DNA from: Scolanthus callimorphus
Taxonomy: Eukaryota > Cnidaria > Anthozoa > Actiniaria > Edwardsiidae
Direction of reading: 5' to 3'
Assembly: GCA_033964015.1 (NCBI GenBank)
Contig: CM066923.1
Coordinates: 4,140,978-4,204,977, forward strand
DNA: 64,000 bases
The notes under the pieces were generated by a model. It was not told the DNA's origin and ran no database searches. It was given only the letters and a program-made list of their open reading frames with translations. Position 1 is the stretch's first letter. Each line of letters begins with the position of its first letter. Of the stretch, positions 38,867 through 52,600 are shown one piece after another. Made by a program: the position numbers and the translations under genes.

Positions 38867-41027
38867 GGGAATTTCTCATGCAAAATTTAGTTAGGGCTTA
38901 ATTTTTGGAATGCATCAGTGTTAGCCTGGTAGAAGGCATTACTTGGCTGTTTTAGGTCATATTATGGCAAGAATTGAGCGAGAATCCCGATGCAGGTGCC
39001 ATCATGGATGTGACAAAACAAGGGGGTGGGGGGCCCCAACCAAATTTTGATGCCTCGCACGCATTGGGATTCTCACTCGATTCTTGTCATAAAATGATGT
39101 CAGTGTTGGTTGTTGATAATTCAAAGGAATCTGCCTACAGTACATTGCACATGGAAATAATCCTTTAGTATTTTGAATTATCTGTCGGCCTATAAATTAT
39201 TGTTGATTCATGGCAGGCTAAAACAGGGACAAATCCAGCAATTTTGGAAGGGGGACCATTTTATTAAACTTGGCATAGGGAAAAGCATGAATTTAAAATT
39301 TCAAATATTTCATGCTATACTCGAAAGGGAAATTCAACAGGGGCATATCCAGAAGGGGTTGGGCTCAGGAGTCACTGATTTCCATAGGTTTTGGGGTTTT
39401 ATTTGCTTATCAATCAATTAAAACTGAGTCAGAAATCAGTATTTAGTGGCTATGGATATGTAGTCACCTGTTAAGAAGTGCAAAATATTTATCTCATAAA
39501 AAGAATATAATATCAGAGAATACCTGTATATAATAGATTTTAGGGATCATTGCAAACACTGTATTATAGAATAGAAAAATATAGATAATTTAAATGTTGT
39601 GATGCATAGTGCCACTGCCTATTAATGCATGGAATATGAAGGGTGTACTACTGTAGAAATAAAATGATGAAAATGAATTTATTGAATTATTTTACGCTCG
39701 GCTACGCTAGTATGTCTTATAGACGCAACACCACTATAGAATCGACGCGCATTTTTCTTTTCAAAAACTGGAAGATGTGAAATTTAATTAAAAAAAACAT
39801 GAATGACAACGGAACTAGAGACATTTTACGTTTAAGTAGTTCCTCTGCAAGTCTTCCGTTTCAAAATATCCTAAAAGGATTTATGTCTGCCTTTATAAGG
39901 CCATTGTTTCGGATGCTGTTCCATTTTAGGGTTCTGATAAGTCATCGATCGGCCCAGCCACACCCCCTCCCCCTGTGAGAACTCAGTGGGTGATGGTTAA
40001 ACGAACTAAAATAAATTTCAATAAGTCTACAATGAATTTCACTGATGATCATTAATTGTCAGACAGACAAATGCCTCTAATATAACGCTAATATGAAACC
40101 CACAATGCATGAAGAAAAACATATGGCTATAAAAAAGTATCCAAACGATGTTTTGCGTGTATGCGAGGGGAAAAATACTTTTCTAATTTTTGTCGAGTGT
40201 CATATGTTTTTATTAATATTTGTCAGAACGATAATCCTTCTGCTACAACACAGGTAACGTGCCATATTGGAAAAGAGTATTTGCATAAAGTTAAGCATGC
40301 GATTTCAAGATTAAATAATTCGAATTTTTTCGATGTTTATCTTTGTATTGACCTCCTAAGGTCAGAAAAGCGCGCGTTTATGCTGTACACACTTGATTCA
40401 ATTTTTTTTTCTATTTTATTTTATTTGTAATTTGGTTGTGTGTATGCGACTTCCTTTTCAGGATCTTAATTTAAGGCGCTTCCCTATCCCCAGGGCATAA
40501 TTTCTTATGAGCTTTCCGTTCTTTCTTTAAGATTATACTTGAAAAGGCGAAAGAATTAAAAGAGTATTTTGCGCCAATCGACACCTCACATAATGCCTGT
40601 TCAAACAGCTCATAACGCCAAAATCAATATGCTTTGGCAAAATCAATACATCTCGCTTTGTCCTTCGCTCAATTAACAAGCTAACTACAAAAGCCCTACT
40701 TATGCAAAGTATGACGGCCAAAGTGGCAGTGTTATGCTACAAGCTGCTAAGAAAATAATAATGCAGTTTTGTGAAATAAGAGATTTGAAATCAGTGACCT
40801 CTGAGGTCACAAATACTAGTTGTTATAATATATGGTCATTAACCAGTAGTGGATGCGCGTGAGGGAAATACAAAAGTTTTGATTTAAAATATATGGTTAA
40901 TGATCGAACCGATGACATCACAATAGCTCAGGGACAGATGTGTTGTACAGCCATCTAGCGAGTATCTCCGTTTATGGCTCGCTAACTTTGTGGGTTATCG
41001 CAGCGCTCCACGCTCAGGCTCACCAAC
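38867..41027. other. intergenic between the SDR paralogues
   Basis: No exon recognised. AATAAA at 39658-39663 is a plausible 3' end signal for the upstream SDR. Around 38940-39110 there is a short inverted repeat (AAGAATTGAGCGAGAATCCC and GGGATTCTCACTCGATTCTT). The remaining open frames have low complexity. Confidence 0.45.
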
Positions 41028-44000
41028 ATGGGGGCCGTCAAAAGCCGTATAGCTTCAAGAATTACCAAAACCACGGAAACACCAACCGAAGATATAACCC
41101 CCAAAGTCGTTCTATTCACCGGTACATCGCATAAATTAAGCATGGAACTAGCGATAACTCTAGCAAATGATCATCATTCGAGATTTAAAGCATTGGTCAC
41201 GATGCCGTCTCTCAAGAGCAACGAATATCTCGGCGATTCACGCGTCTTGAGCTCGTTAAATAAAACACTTTTCGTGTTACAAATGGACGTTTTGAATGAA
41301 GATTCCATACGAGGCGCTGTGCGTGAAATCTTGGAGACCGACGGAATCTTAGATGCTATAGGTAAGGGCCTACATGATATTTTGTATTGTACATGAATCT
41401 AGTTGTCAATGAACCAGTAGGAATAGCTAAACAGTTGGGTTTCTTCAAACAAATATTCCTTGTATTTTTGTCACTGACACACCTTAAAACTGCGATAGCA
41501 ACAGAAGCCAAGCAGTAATTTCTCTTTCGGCGCACTATAAATATGCTTTAGGCGCTTGAATTCCAAACAGGAGGCTTTAATTATGGAGGCTTTAGACGCA
41601 GGTTTTCTCCATTAGCCCTAATTTAACTTGTATGTTTGTGTACGGGCTGCTATAAATGAACAATCTACGCATTCTGTTAGGGTTTCCAAATACTATACGT
41701 TGTTTTCTTTAGTAAAGTGAACCTGAAGTGTGTTGTTTGGGGATAATAATGTGAAGAAACTGAGAGTAGTCTGTAAACGAACAATCAAGTTTTTATGTTT
41801 GTCAACCAAGCAAAGAATATCATATCTTAATAAACCGTATAGTTATCGATGTATATGATATCACGAAAAGTAATAAACCTGGTTTTACCGACGTACATTT
41901 TTATTAAATAGCCCATTATGTCAGCTTTTCCTCTGTTAGGTGGTGAAATCACATCTAGATTTTCTATTCTAAAATCGACAAATTTGATTAGATTTCAAAT
42001 CTCGGTTATAGAACTTTCTATATGACCTTTAGCAGTGTTTTCATGCAGAGGGAAGTCGGTAAACTTATAATTTCCGACCTGCGTTCTTGAATATACATAA
42101 CAAATAACTAAGGGTTTCAGAGGGTCTTGACAGAAACAACCCGTGACAGAGTCAAAATGCTTTACTTTCTTTGTTTGCAAAAGCAGCTGAGAACACGAAA
42201 CTTTTCTGGGAATTTATTAGTATCGCTCGCGTGTTTAATTTCTTTTATGAATGAACTATTCAATATAGTAGACTGTTTTCATTTCTAAAGTTAATTAGAA
42301 AACATAGCAAAATATATGCTTGGCTTCAAGTCTTAGAGGAAATCTGTGAATGACGGAGATAGGAAGCATCAAGCCGAAAAGGAAAGCCGATTGAGTGATT
42401 AAAAATAGATAAGAGAATCCATAAAAATGGACAAAACACTAATTGAGAAACCCTAGCTGATGTATTGGTACCACTGTTTTATATTATAGTTCTTTATTTC
42501 GAAGAGATGGAACTTCAATTACGTTGTTCATTTGAAGATAATTCACATAACTATATATCTAATCCTTTTACTAAAGTTTTCCATGTTTCAAAGTAGACGC
42601 GCGCGGGAAATTGGCTTGGGGGTCTTCCGTCAACGACTTAACAGCACCCTTATGAGAAAGGCCTTGCAGTCCATTCAAATTCAACAAAACACAAAATTTC
42701 TTCCTAAGAATGTTTGCGCGGAGTTTTCCCGCCATTTTGTAAATCAAACTCGTAGTTTGCAAAACCTGGCGTGTTTTCTGGGCGCAAAACACACCAATAG
42801 CGCCAACCCAATTAGAGGCAAAGACGAAACCTTGTCAGTGAAAAATAGATTGGTCATTCATTTATCAGATTTTAGAAAAGGGAACTCGAGCCATGTTTCC
42901 GTTGGTCTCAGAGGAAAATGAATGAGCACATATCGTAAACGATCTTTTCCCCGCTAACGAGATTCTTCTAAGTACGCGACAAGCCCCATGGCTACAGACT
43001 CTACTTAATTCCCAAAACGAAAGAGAAGAAGAGAAAACCTTTTATTTCTTCCGTAATGCACTTTCGACTTCTCATTTTTTTCCCTCTTCAATTCAAAAAC
43101 CTAAGCCAGGACCAAAGCAAAGCTGGCGTCACAGCTATTATGTTTATCTGCCCATGTCAAGTGGGGCCATAATAGAGCTGTGTCGACAATATTTTTACTA
43201 AAACGCCACTCCTTCCTCCTCAATGGGGGAGCGAGCAAAATTACCTGCTCCAATTTAAACGTACCCTGCTAGCAGGCTTCTTTTGTTCAGTTTTTATTGC
43301 TAGCAAAGTTGGCGCGCGTATCTGTATTCTTGTACCGGCAAATCACGCGAAATGCCAGATAAGCGAACAAGTTTGATAGAATAAAAGATGACATTAAGTA
43401 ACTTGTGCTCGCCGTGTACGTGTAATGGACGACTCCAGCTATGAGCGCGCGCGCAACTCTTTAGTTAAGAAATGCTTTGATATGTAACACAAATCAGTTA
43501 CCAACATGGAATGCGCATTCATTATAGCAGGATTGTTCATAAAACTTGATCTTAGAAATTTCCTTTAAAATTCCTCGGATGAAGAAAAAGTTTTCTTTAC
43601 AGAAAACGCAGAATTGCAAAATTGAGGCTGGCAAGCATTCGCACTCGTCTTGAAGACCACAGGAACCCCCTCCAATAGACCCATTTGTGCCATTATATAT
43701 AACTGGTACTTCTACAAAGGGGTAAACTGCAGGGAAGGGCGTTGAGTGGGCTAAACGAATTATAGCTGGAATATTTCAGTACGTACAGCTGGGTGCGCAA
43801 GGGCAAAGGTATCTTGTAAAATCCTTTGAGCGCCGCTGTTTGTGAAGAATTTGATTAATTAATTCATCAATTTTCATGAAAAAACTACTTGATGTTTTTA
43901 TTTAAAAGACGGGACAATTAGTACGTTTCTCTGTGCTTACGCCCTACGCACATAAATGTAGCCTCCCCCGCAGTCGTTTTCACGGGTCTCCTGTGGTCTG

Positions 44001-45358
44001 GTCACTCAGAACGACTGCGGGTGGGGTTACCGGAAAAGGGTAACCCCACCCAAAGTCGTTCTTAGTGACCAGACCACAGGAGACCCGTGACAATTTATGC
44101 CGCCGTTTTATTTCAGTGATTTCCTCGAACGTTATCCTCAGTGGACCCTTAGAAACTCACACGATGGAGCAAGCAACACAAGTGATTGAGACCAACACGA
44201 TGTCTGTAATAGAACTTGTCAAAGTTGTTTTACCGGTTATGAAAAAACAACAAGATGGAAGAATCATTGTTGTCAGTAACCAGGCAGGAATATCTGGGAT
44301 ACCATTTCATGACATCTATTGTGCATCCAAGTTTGCCGTGGAAGGTTTCATGGAGTCAATTGCACCGGAAGCACTAGCATTCAATATTTTGTAAGTACCA
44401 CTTCGGAAATTCTAGAAAATATCTACACTTCGCAGTTGATGTCTGGAATTTCCAGAGGGTGAAAGAAGAGAGTATTTGGACACATAAAAACTATAAGCTC
44501 AAATACACTGAAACATCTGAACACAAAACCCTGGCTAAAAGGACACATGTAGCGCGCAACATTGTAGCCGGACACATGTTCCCTTCATGTTTCCGAATTT
44601 AGCCGCGAGAAACATTGTTGCGCGCGACAAAGTTTGTAGCCGGGACACAAAGAATGTTTCTTAGCTAGACAAGAAACATTTTGTGTTTCCGAGACACACG
44701 CGTGCGATATTTCCTAGTTTTAATAGCCACTCAGGGAAACATGAAGGACATACATGTTGCGCGCTACATGTGTTCTAGTTTAGCCGTAGCTTAAGGCGCG
44801 ATGATGATTAAATACGAGTATTTTACCAAGAACTCAACTGTGTGACCAAGCTGCAAATTGCTTTTGTGTTGCATGCGTGCTCATGTGAGAGGCCCTAAAA
44901 AATCTCATACTTTCGACTTTCTAATATGTTTCTGATACAGACTAATATTTTATGTATCTGGTCACAGTACGACCATTATAGAAACAAGTATGATGAAAGG
45001 CGAAGAGAAAACCGCCACCGCTCTACACGTCTCCATAGGATCCAAAATGGAAAATACAGACGACGATACGCGAAAATACCAGGACTCCATTCCGGGGAAG
45101 CTCCGGCGACAAGGCTCGGTGAAAAAGATCAACACCCGAAGAGTTGCCGATACAATCCGAGAGGCTCTACTGGAGGAGAAGCCTCATTTTCGCTACCAGG
45201 TTAACAAGAGCTGTAAGGAGGCTGCGCGGGAAAAATGGATAGACGTGCATGGGGACACATACGTACTCGAGGCGGCCGAGAGACACTTGTACGTGGAAAC
45301 AGAAAGAGTGCAAGAGGCATATAATCATAACGCAAGGCTTTCCACACACAGTAGATGA
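41028..45358 (+). CDS. divergent RDH8/HSD17B1-like SDR paralogue lacking the glycine motif
   Basis: Three exons, 41028-41361, 44117-44390 and 44968-45358, with the same intron positions as the upstream SDR; phases fit and give 332 residues. It has an extra ~25-residue N-terminus and a long, charged C-terminal region. The Rossmann motif reads TGTSHKLS instead of TGxxxGIG, and the NNAG position reads SSNV. The Asn of ETNTMS, a Ser in VVSNQAG and YCASK are kept, so the catalytic residues survive while the dinucleotide site does not. The EPGPV segment after the last junction is replaced by TIIETS. The frame is open throughout. I infer a pseudoenzyme or an SDR with altered cofactor use rather than a retinol or steroid dehydrogenase. 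The start at 41028 is the first ATG in frame. It converges with the TIR receptor gene. Confidence 0.87.
43981..44088. mobile_element. near-perfect hairpin just before SDR-2 exon 2
   Basis: Arms of about 50 bp (CACGGGTCTCCTGTGGTCTG, GTCACTCAGAACGACT, GGGGTTACC and complements) around GGAAAA. The right arm ends 28 bp before the acceptor of exon 2. It is probably a foldback MITE and could fold in the pre-mRNA over the branch-point region. Confidence 0.85.
44533..44786. mobile_element. MITE with ACACATGTAGCGCGCAACAT ends, SDR-2 intron 2
   Basis: Inverted ends GGCTAAAAGGACACATGTAG and the complement around ACATGTTGCGCGCTACATGT. Further internal GTTTC-type inverted motifs. No coding capacity and no clear target duplication. 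Confidence 0.75.
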
Positions 45359-45399
45359 CGTTGAAGAAAGTGCGCGGCGTCATCCGTTGATTTTAGTGA

Positions 45400-45930
45400 C
45401 GCTTCCTTGGGATTTGATACATTAATTGTGACGCCAACAAACGTGACGCCATGACTATACATGACATGTCTATACACTATGGTAAAACAATTTGGAAACT
45501 ACACTGCTTTTTATCAATGAGCAAGACGTAACTAATGTCACCGTTAAATTATTCGAAGTGACGTAACTATCAAAGGAGGGAATAACTAAATAAGTTGACT
45601 TAAAGATATTGAGCTAGATTGGTATGAGTAACATCCTAAAGAATGACGTCACTTTAATGACAAGTGACGACGTTGTCTGCAAATGACGTCGTGGGTATCT
45701 TGACGTCATAGCTAAGTAATCACAAAAGGGAGATGGCGTTACAATGGTGTACAATGACATCACTTTAGAAACAAATTACGTCTGAAAATGACATAATTTA
45801 TGATGTGATGAGTATTTGACGTCATAGATATCTAATCACAAAAGGTAGACGGCGTCACAATGACGTCACTTTAGGGACAAGTGACGTATGACAATGATGT
45901 CATATATGATGTCATAGATGTCATAGAAAT
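45400..45930. promoter_or_regulatory. cluster of CRE/ATF-type TGACGTCA sites in a degenerate ~115-bp repeat
   Basis: Four perfect TGACGTCA octamers (45644, 45701, 45817, 45861) and many half or mutated sites (GTGACGCC, TGACGTAA, GATGTCA) occur in about 500 bp after the SDR-2 stop. Part of the density comes from a three-copy degenerate repeat that also includes AATCACAAAAGG. Regulatory function is not shown. Confidence 0.6.
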
Positions 45931-46409
45931 GAAACCACAGCCACTAGATGGCCTTACAATAGTGTAATGTAATGGATTTAATGGCAAGCAAAATTCGTCA
46001 GGTATATCGTGTGACCACGAACAAACAAGGTAGTTATCACGAATGTAGCTTGCTGGAAAATAAATCACCAGGAATTTCCGCGTGATAATCACATTTCCCA
46101 CATATAAAACTCACATATAGATGGACAAATGATTAATATATAGTATAATTAGTTAGGTTTATGAATGGAGGAAACGACAATGATTACGCATGCGCAAAAT
46201 AGATACTATAAATAGTCAACATTTGCCTAGAAATTACAAAGAAGCGGCAAATATTCACCCTGATAAATGGAAAAGAAGAAATAAAACATAAGGTGTTATC
46301 AAGGCTAGTCACGATCAATCGCATGTAAACGGTTTGGTTCGTTTTGAATCAGTACGATGGTCGAAGTATGCATATTTGAGGACGAATTTGAGACGCTAAT
46401 AAATAACTT

Positions 46410-46415
46410 TTTATT
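46410..46415 (-). terminator. polyadenylation signal of the TIR receptor gene
   Basis: AATAAA on the minus strand, 249 bp after the TGA at 46665. Confidence 0.5.
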
Positions 46416-46664
46416 GTCAGGTTAAAGTCTCCCACCCTGATGACAAATCGAGGAATTGTAAATGTCTAATCTTTTTTAAGCTTCTCTTTTAAGTGAGGTC
46501 TTAAAGAGAAAACAAAAGAATCCATGTATAATGTAGACAACAGCGTGCGCAAAGGACAAAAAAACAGCGCAGCCAATCAGAATGAGACCGCCCAACACCT
46601 CGTTCACAGGGTCTTCTGAGTACTTTTCTACATTGCAGCTTTTTCTTGTTGTTTCTTAAATATT

Positions 46665-49600
46665 TCAAGCGTTCTCCTCCTGTACGCTTGGCCCAAGTGC
46701 ATTTCGTAATCTGTCCCAAAAATGTGGCTTGACGTCCTCGTTGAACCACTCTAGATACGTCCTTCGTAAGCGGTAATGCTGTAAAATCACTGGTAATTCC
46801 TCGAAAGGGATTTCTTCCACAATAACAGGCACTAGTACATCATGTCCTTGTTGTAACCTGCCTTGTGCGATCTGCATTTCAAAGTACGTCCACCCACCTT
46901 CTCTGCCAAGAAAATTCTTGGTGATCATGAGAATTGTTTTACGGCTTCGAAAGATGGCGTCTGCAATGTTATCTTGTATGAAGCGACCGGCTTCGAAATC
47001 TTTATAGTCAATACAGACTTTGTGAGTGGAAGATATTTCTGGATAGAATACATTTTTCACTAAGTCTCGGTCAAGGCTTGAATAGGATATGAAGACGTCA
47101 AATTCATGGTGATTTCCTGCGGGGAGAAATATAAATGGACACTATCAACTGCTTGAATAAAAAAACATTAATATTTCCTTTGAACTTTCTCGAACGCTAA
47201 AAATAAAGCAATGTGCACTTGGCAGGACACAGAACGGTCCTGTGACTGCTTTTAGAGCCGACCATTTTCTAAAATTTACCATTTGCCGATGCTAGCAATT
47301 CCATTCTCTCGCGTAAATCCTCAGCATGAAGCTCTATATCTTGTTGTCCCATAAAAGGGTGATGCTCTGAGGAGAGAAAGCGCTATTGAGTGAATGATCA
47401 TAATTGCATGCTAGCAAAGAACAATGCGCGCATGAAATAAATGCCTAATAATAATAGTAATCACAATAGAGCAGATTTCTTATGACTGTGAAAAGTACCG
47501 CGAAAGAGTTGTACCGCGCCGCGACCGTACCGCGACTACGCGGTTTCGTTCGGTATCTACAGCAGGCCAGGTTCCGTACCGCCACCGCGACAGTACCGCG
47601 CCGTGTCACGGTACTTTTCAGTCATACGAAATCTGCTCTAACATAATGATATGATCAGGGTAACCATAACGACGACAATGGTCACATCTAACAAATTACG
47701 ATGGAACTTGTGTAAGGACAAAAAGGAAAATACGTTAAGGAGCTGACAACAAGAATTGTGAGGTCACAAACGCGCCAATGAGCGACCAATTAGTATTTTG
47801 AGGTAACAAAAAACAATGTGTGCATGTAAATAAGTGCTAATGAGCGACCAATTAGTATTTTGAGGTAACAAAGAACGATGCGCGCGTATAGAGAGGTTTT
47901 CACATGACAGAATTTGATTTACTACAGAATTTGATTGGCTGAGAACATCAAGTAGCCAATGAGAACGCAATTAGTCTTGACAGTCATGTAAAATCTCTAC
48001 GAACGCTACTGAATGAGCAATTAGTATTGTGAGGTAACAAAGAACAATGTGCGCGTGTTATGAACGCAATTGAGTGAGTAATTAGTATTGTGAGGTAACA
48101 AAGAACAATGCGCGCGTGTTATGAACGCAATTGAGTGAGTAATTAGTATTGTGAGGTAACAAAGAACAATGCGCGCGTGTTATGAACGCAATTGAGTGAG
48201 TAATTAGTATTGTGATGTAACAAAGAACAATGCGCGCATGTTATGAACGCAATTGAGTGAGTAATTAGTATTGTGAGGTAACAAAGAACAATGCGCGCAT
48301 GTTATGAGCGCAATTGAGTGAGTAATTAGTATTGTGAGGTAACAAAGAACAATGCGCGCGTGTTATGAACGCAATTGAGTGAGTAATTAGTATTGTGATG
48401 TAACAAAGAACAATGCGCGTGTGTAATGAACGCTAATGAGTGAGTAATTAGTATTGTGAGGTAACAAAGAACAATGCGCGCATGTTATGAGCGCAATTGA
48501 GTGAGTAATTAGTATTGTGAGGTAACAAAGAACAATGCGCGCGTATTATGAACGCAATTGAGTGAGTAATTAGTATTGTGATGTAACAAAGAACAATGCG
48601 CGTGTAATGAACGCTAATGAGTGAGTAATTAGTATTGTGAGGTAACAAAGAACAATGCGCGCATGTTATGAACGCAATTGAGTGAGTAATTAGTATTGTG
48701 AGGTAACAAAGAACAATGCGCGCGTGTTATGAACGCAATTGAGTGAGTAATTAGTATTGTGAGGTAACAAAGAACAATGCGCGCGTGTTATGAACGCAAT
48801 TGAGTGAGTAATTAGTATTGTGAGGTAACAAAGAACAATGCGCGCATGTCATGAACGCTAATGAGTGAGTAATTAGTATTGTGAGGTAACAAAGAACAAT
48901 GCGCGCGTGTTATGAACGCTAATGAGTGAGTAATTAGTATTGTGAGGTAACAAAGAACAATGCGCGCATGTTATGAACGCAATTGAGTGAGTAATTAGTA
49001 TTGTGAGATAACAAAGAACAATGCGCGCATGTTATGAACGCAATTGAGTGAGTAATTAGTATTGTGAGATAACAAAGAACAATGCGCGCGTGTAATGAAC
49101 GCTAATGAGTGTGCAATTAGTATATTGAGGTAACAAAGAACAATGCGCCGAGTTATGAACGCTAATGAATGAGCAGTTAGTGTTGTGCATATGGTGAGGT
49201 TACAAAGAACAATGCGCGCGTGATATGAACGCTAATGAGTGAGCAATTAGTATTGTGAGGTAACAAAGAACGATGCGCGCGTGTAATGAACGCTAATTAG
49301 TAAGCGATTAATATTGTGAGGAACAATGCACAGAACAATGCGCACATGTAATGAACGTCAATGAATGAGCAATTAATATTTTAAAGTAACAAAGAACAAT
49401 GCGCGCATATTATGAACGCTAATGAATGAGCAGTTAGTATTGTGCATATGGTAAGGTAACAAAGATTAATATACAATCTTCGTTCACTGGACAAAATGCG
49501 TGGACCCCATTGGTTAAAACTGATCACGTGTTTTTTTTGTTACCTAGCGACATCAAACGAGGCGAGTGCGTTATTGGCAATAACGTATAAAAATCGTGCA

Positions 49601-52600
49601 GTGTTCACTGCAAGTGCAAATCTTTCTTGATTTTACAACTTAAATTAATACTTATCAATAATTTATTGATGCTTTCTGTATCTCCGAGCTATCGGGATGC
49701 AGTTTATGTGACTAGAATATTCCGAATTCAATTAAAATACTTGCGTTTGAAGTTGTAATTAATTTTGAGTATAGTCAGGGAAACCATTCTGATACTTCTT
49801 CACGCAGGTCCCAGCCGTGAACTCAGATTGTATATTAAAAGTGTTAGAGACTTTTCTTTCGTGTTTTGCTGAGAAATACACGCACTTGCTGGCAATACAA
49901 TGAACTCTAAAATTTTTATACTGCACTCGGTACGCCTCGTGCAGTATTCAAAAATGTATCGTTCATTGTATTGCCAGCGCGTGCGTGTATTTGTCAACAA
50001 AACACTCAAAAAAGTCTCTAACCCATAAACAATGCGCGCGTGTAATGAACGCTTATGAATGAGCAATTAGTATTGTGAGGTAACAAAGAACGATGCGCGC
50101 GTGTAATGAACGCTAATTAGTGAGCGATTAATATTGTGAGGAACAATGCAAAGAACAATGCGCGCATGTAATGAACGCCAATGAGTGAGCAATTAGTATT
50201 TTAAAATAACAAAGAACAATGCGCGCATATTATGAACGCTAATGAATGAGCAGTTAGTATTGTGCATATGGTGATGTAACAAAGAACAATGCGCGCATGA
50301 TATGAACGCTTATGAATGAGCAATTAGTATTGTGAGGTAACAAAGAACGATGCGCGCGTGTAATGAACGCTAATTAGTGAGCGATTAGTAGTGAGGAAGA
50401 ACAAAGAACAATGCAAAGAACAATGCGCGAATGTAATGAACGCTAATGAGTGAGCAATTAGTATTGTGAGGTAACACAGAACAATGCACGCATGTAATGA
50501 GCGCTAACGAGTGAGCAGTAATATTTTCAGATGAGTGTCGTGAGTAATTTGCATTTATTTTGTGTTTACTCCTATACGTTTTGTTCAGAATTGGTGTGTT
50601 TGCTTTGTGTTTAGTTTATTAAAGTCATGTGAAATCAGCTCTATTGCGAGGTAAAAAGAACAATACACACATGTTCCAAAAGCGCATGCGCGGAAAGCTA
50701 ATGAGTGAACATCGTGCTTTTGTTTTGAGAAGAGTGCTGTCAGTCAGTCGGTTGATGCGAGAGCATATGAAAGGGTTAGCAATAAAACGTTTTCTTACCA
50801 TTCTCCGTGCATTTGTCATTAATAATGGGGTACTCGATACTTGAGCGTCTGTTCCTGTAGCATCTCCAGGCAACAAAAGCGAGTACTACAACAACACTGA
50901 CGACTACCACCAAGGCAATAATTATCGATGAGAGTTTTTTCGCGTGAGAGTTGTCCTCCAAATAATCTCTTGCTTGCTCTGAAGAAAGCAAAAATATGAT
51001 CGTGTTGACATCTGACGCCATATACAACACCTAATGCATGCAAAACCGGAAGAAGCGCGGCCGGTTTTCGCTCGCCGCGACTCCCTCCCCTTCCCTTAAG
51101 AGCCGCTACGCAGGCTACTGTCATAACGATTCTACTCGTGCGCAAACTTTTACGAAAAAAGTGGTAGTGAATACCATTGAAGATGCGATTTTGGCGCGTT
51201 CTCGGCGATTTTTGTCGCGCGTTGTCGCCCTTGTTTCAAACAACTTATACGATTTCGAACAAGAGAGCAGAGAAGTTGCATTGGATCTGCAAATCGTCCA
51301 GATTAGCGAGATAGAATTGTTACTTGTGTAAGAAACATCGCTACCGCGACAAAAGGCGCAAGTGTGAACCAGCCTTCAGGTTGTAAATCCTTTACCTGCA
51401 GGTCGTTGCATTACATAAAGGACACCACTGTCCTTGCCCAATCCAGCATCGTTAAAAGCTGAACAAATGTATGTTCCTTGGTCCTCCTTAGTGACATTAA
51501 CAATGTGTAACTGAAGCACCGACTGTTCATTGTCAATTGCCACAAGTGACTTCTTCCATTTGGCCCTAGTGTAAGTTCCATTTCTCTTGAAGCCCCAGAA
51601 AGTGTGTTTAATTTTTGAGTTACTTATTATATAACACTGAATTGTGAGGTTGGTGTAAAGAGTTGCATTCCACACTTTCATCTCTTTTTTAACATCTGGT
51701 CGATACACCCAAGTGTTATCTGAAATGCCAAGAAATCAATATCAACTACAAAATGGGGTGCAATGAGCTAAGTTCCTTATCTGCCCATTTCTAAACATTT
51801 TCCAAAAATTAGCCTCCCCCATGTAAACCCCAAAGAAGAGGTAATCTTTTTTGTTCAGTAATATGAAGCCTTCCTGAATAATAGTTCCCCAAAAAGTCCT
51901 TTGAAAAATAATAGTTCAATGGGCATATTGTCAGAATTTTACAGTATTCTAGTGGAGCAATCATAAAATTCAGACTTTTCATTGAATTCCCATCTCCTGG
52001 GTGAAGCAAAAAATATCAAGCTCTATTATCCACACAATCAGGATCAGTGTTTGTGGCCTTGGCACAAACAGGGCTGGCAAAATGTTTCCTGTTGTGTGCA
52101 GCTTTGGTGGTTTGGCCATCTGAAGAGCTGTATATCTGCTGTCAGGAACTTTGAGATAGCTGGCAGTAGAAGAAGGGGCAAGCCAGGAAAAGTATGGTTT
52201 GGAGTGGTCACCAATGACTTCAGGTTTACTGGCCTCACAGCAGAAAAGACATAGAATTAAAGGCATGGAAGAAGGCTCTGAAAACTCATGCAATGTCATA
52301 CCTGCCTCACAGTGTAACGAAATGGATAGCGTGAGTGTGTGTGTGATTGAGGGTCAGGTATGTTGAGGGGATAACCTACTAATCATTGACACCCTACCAA
52401 CCCCATCCCTGGGACAATGACCTGGGATCCCACATAGAACTTGTGATTCTACCTGGCATAAGGCATGGGGTCCCACCTATCCCTTATGGAATCCTGCCTT
52501 ATCCCAGGTGGGGTCTCACCTATCACATATGGGAGCCTGCCTTATCCCAGTGGGACCCCACCTGGGATAAGGTAGGATCCCATATGGGATAGGTGGGACC

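Noticed and set aside
40161..40430. 89-codon open frame between the SDR genes
   Set aside because: AT-rich, hydrophobic low-complexity end and no homology that I recognise.
42532..42921. 129-codon open frame in SDR-2 intron 1
   Set aside because: No domain, no splice sites in phase, and low coding character.
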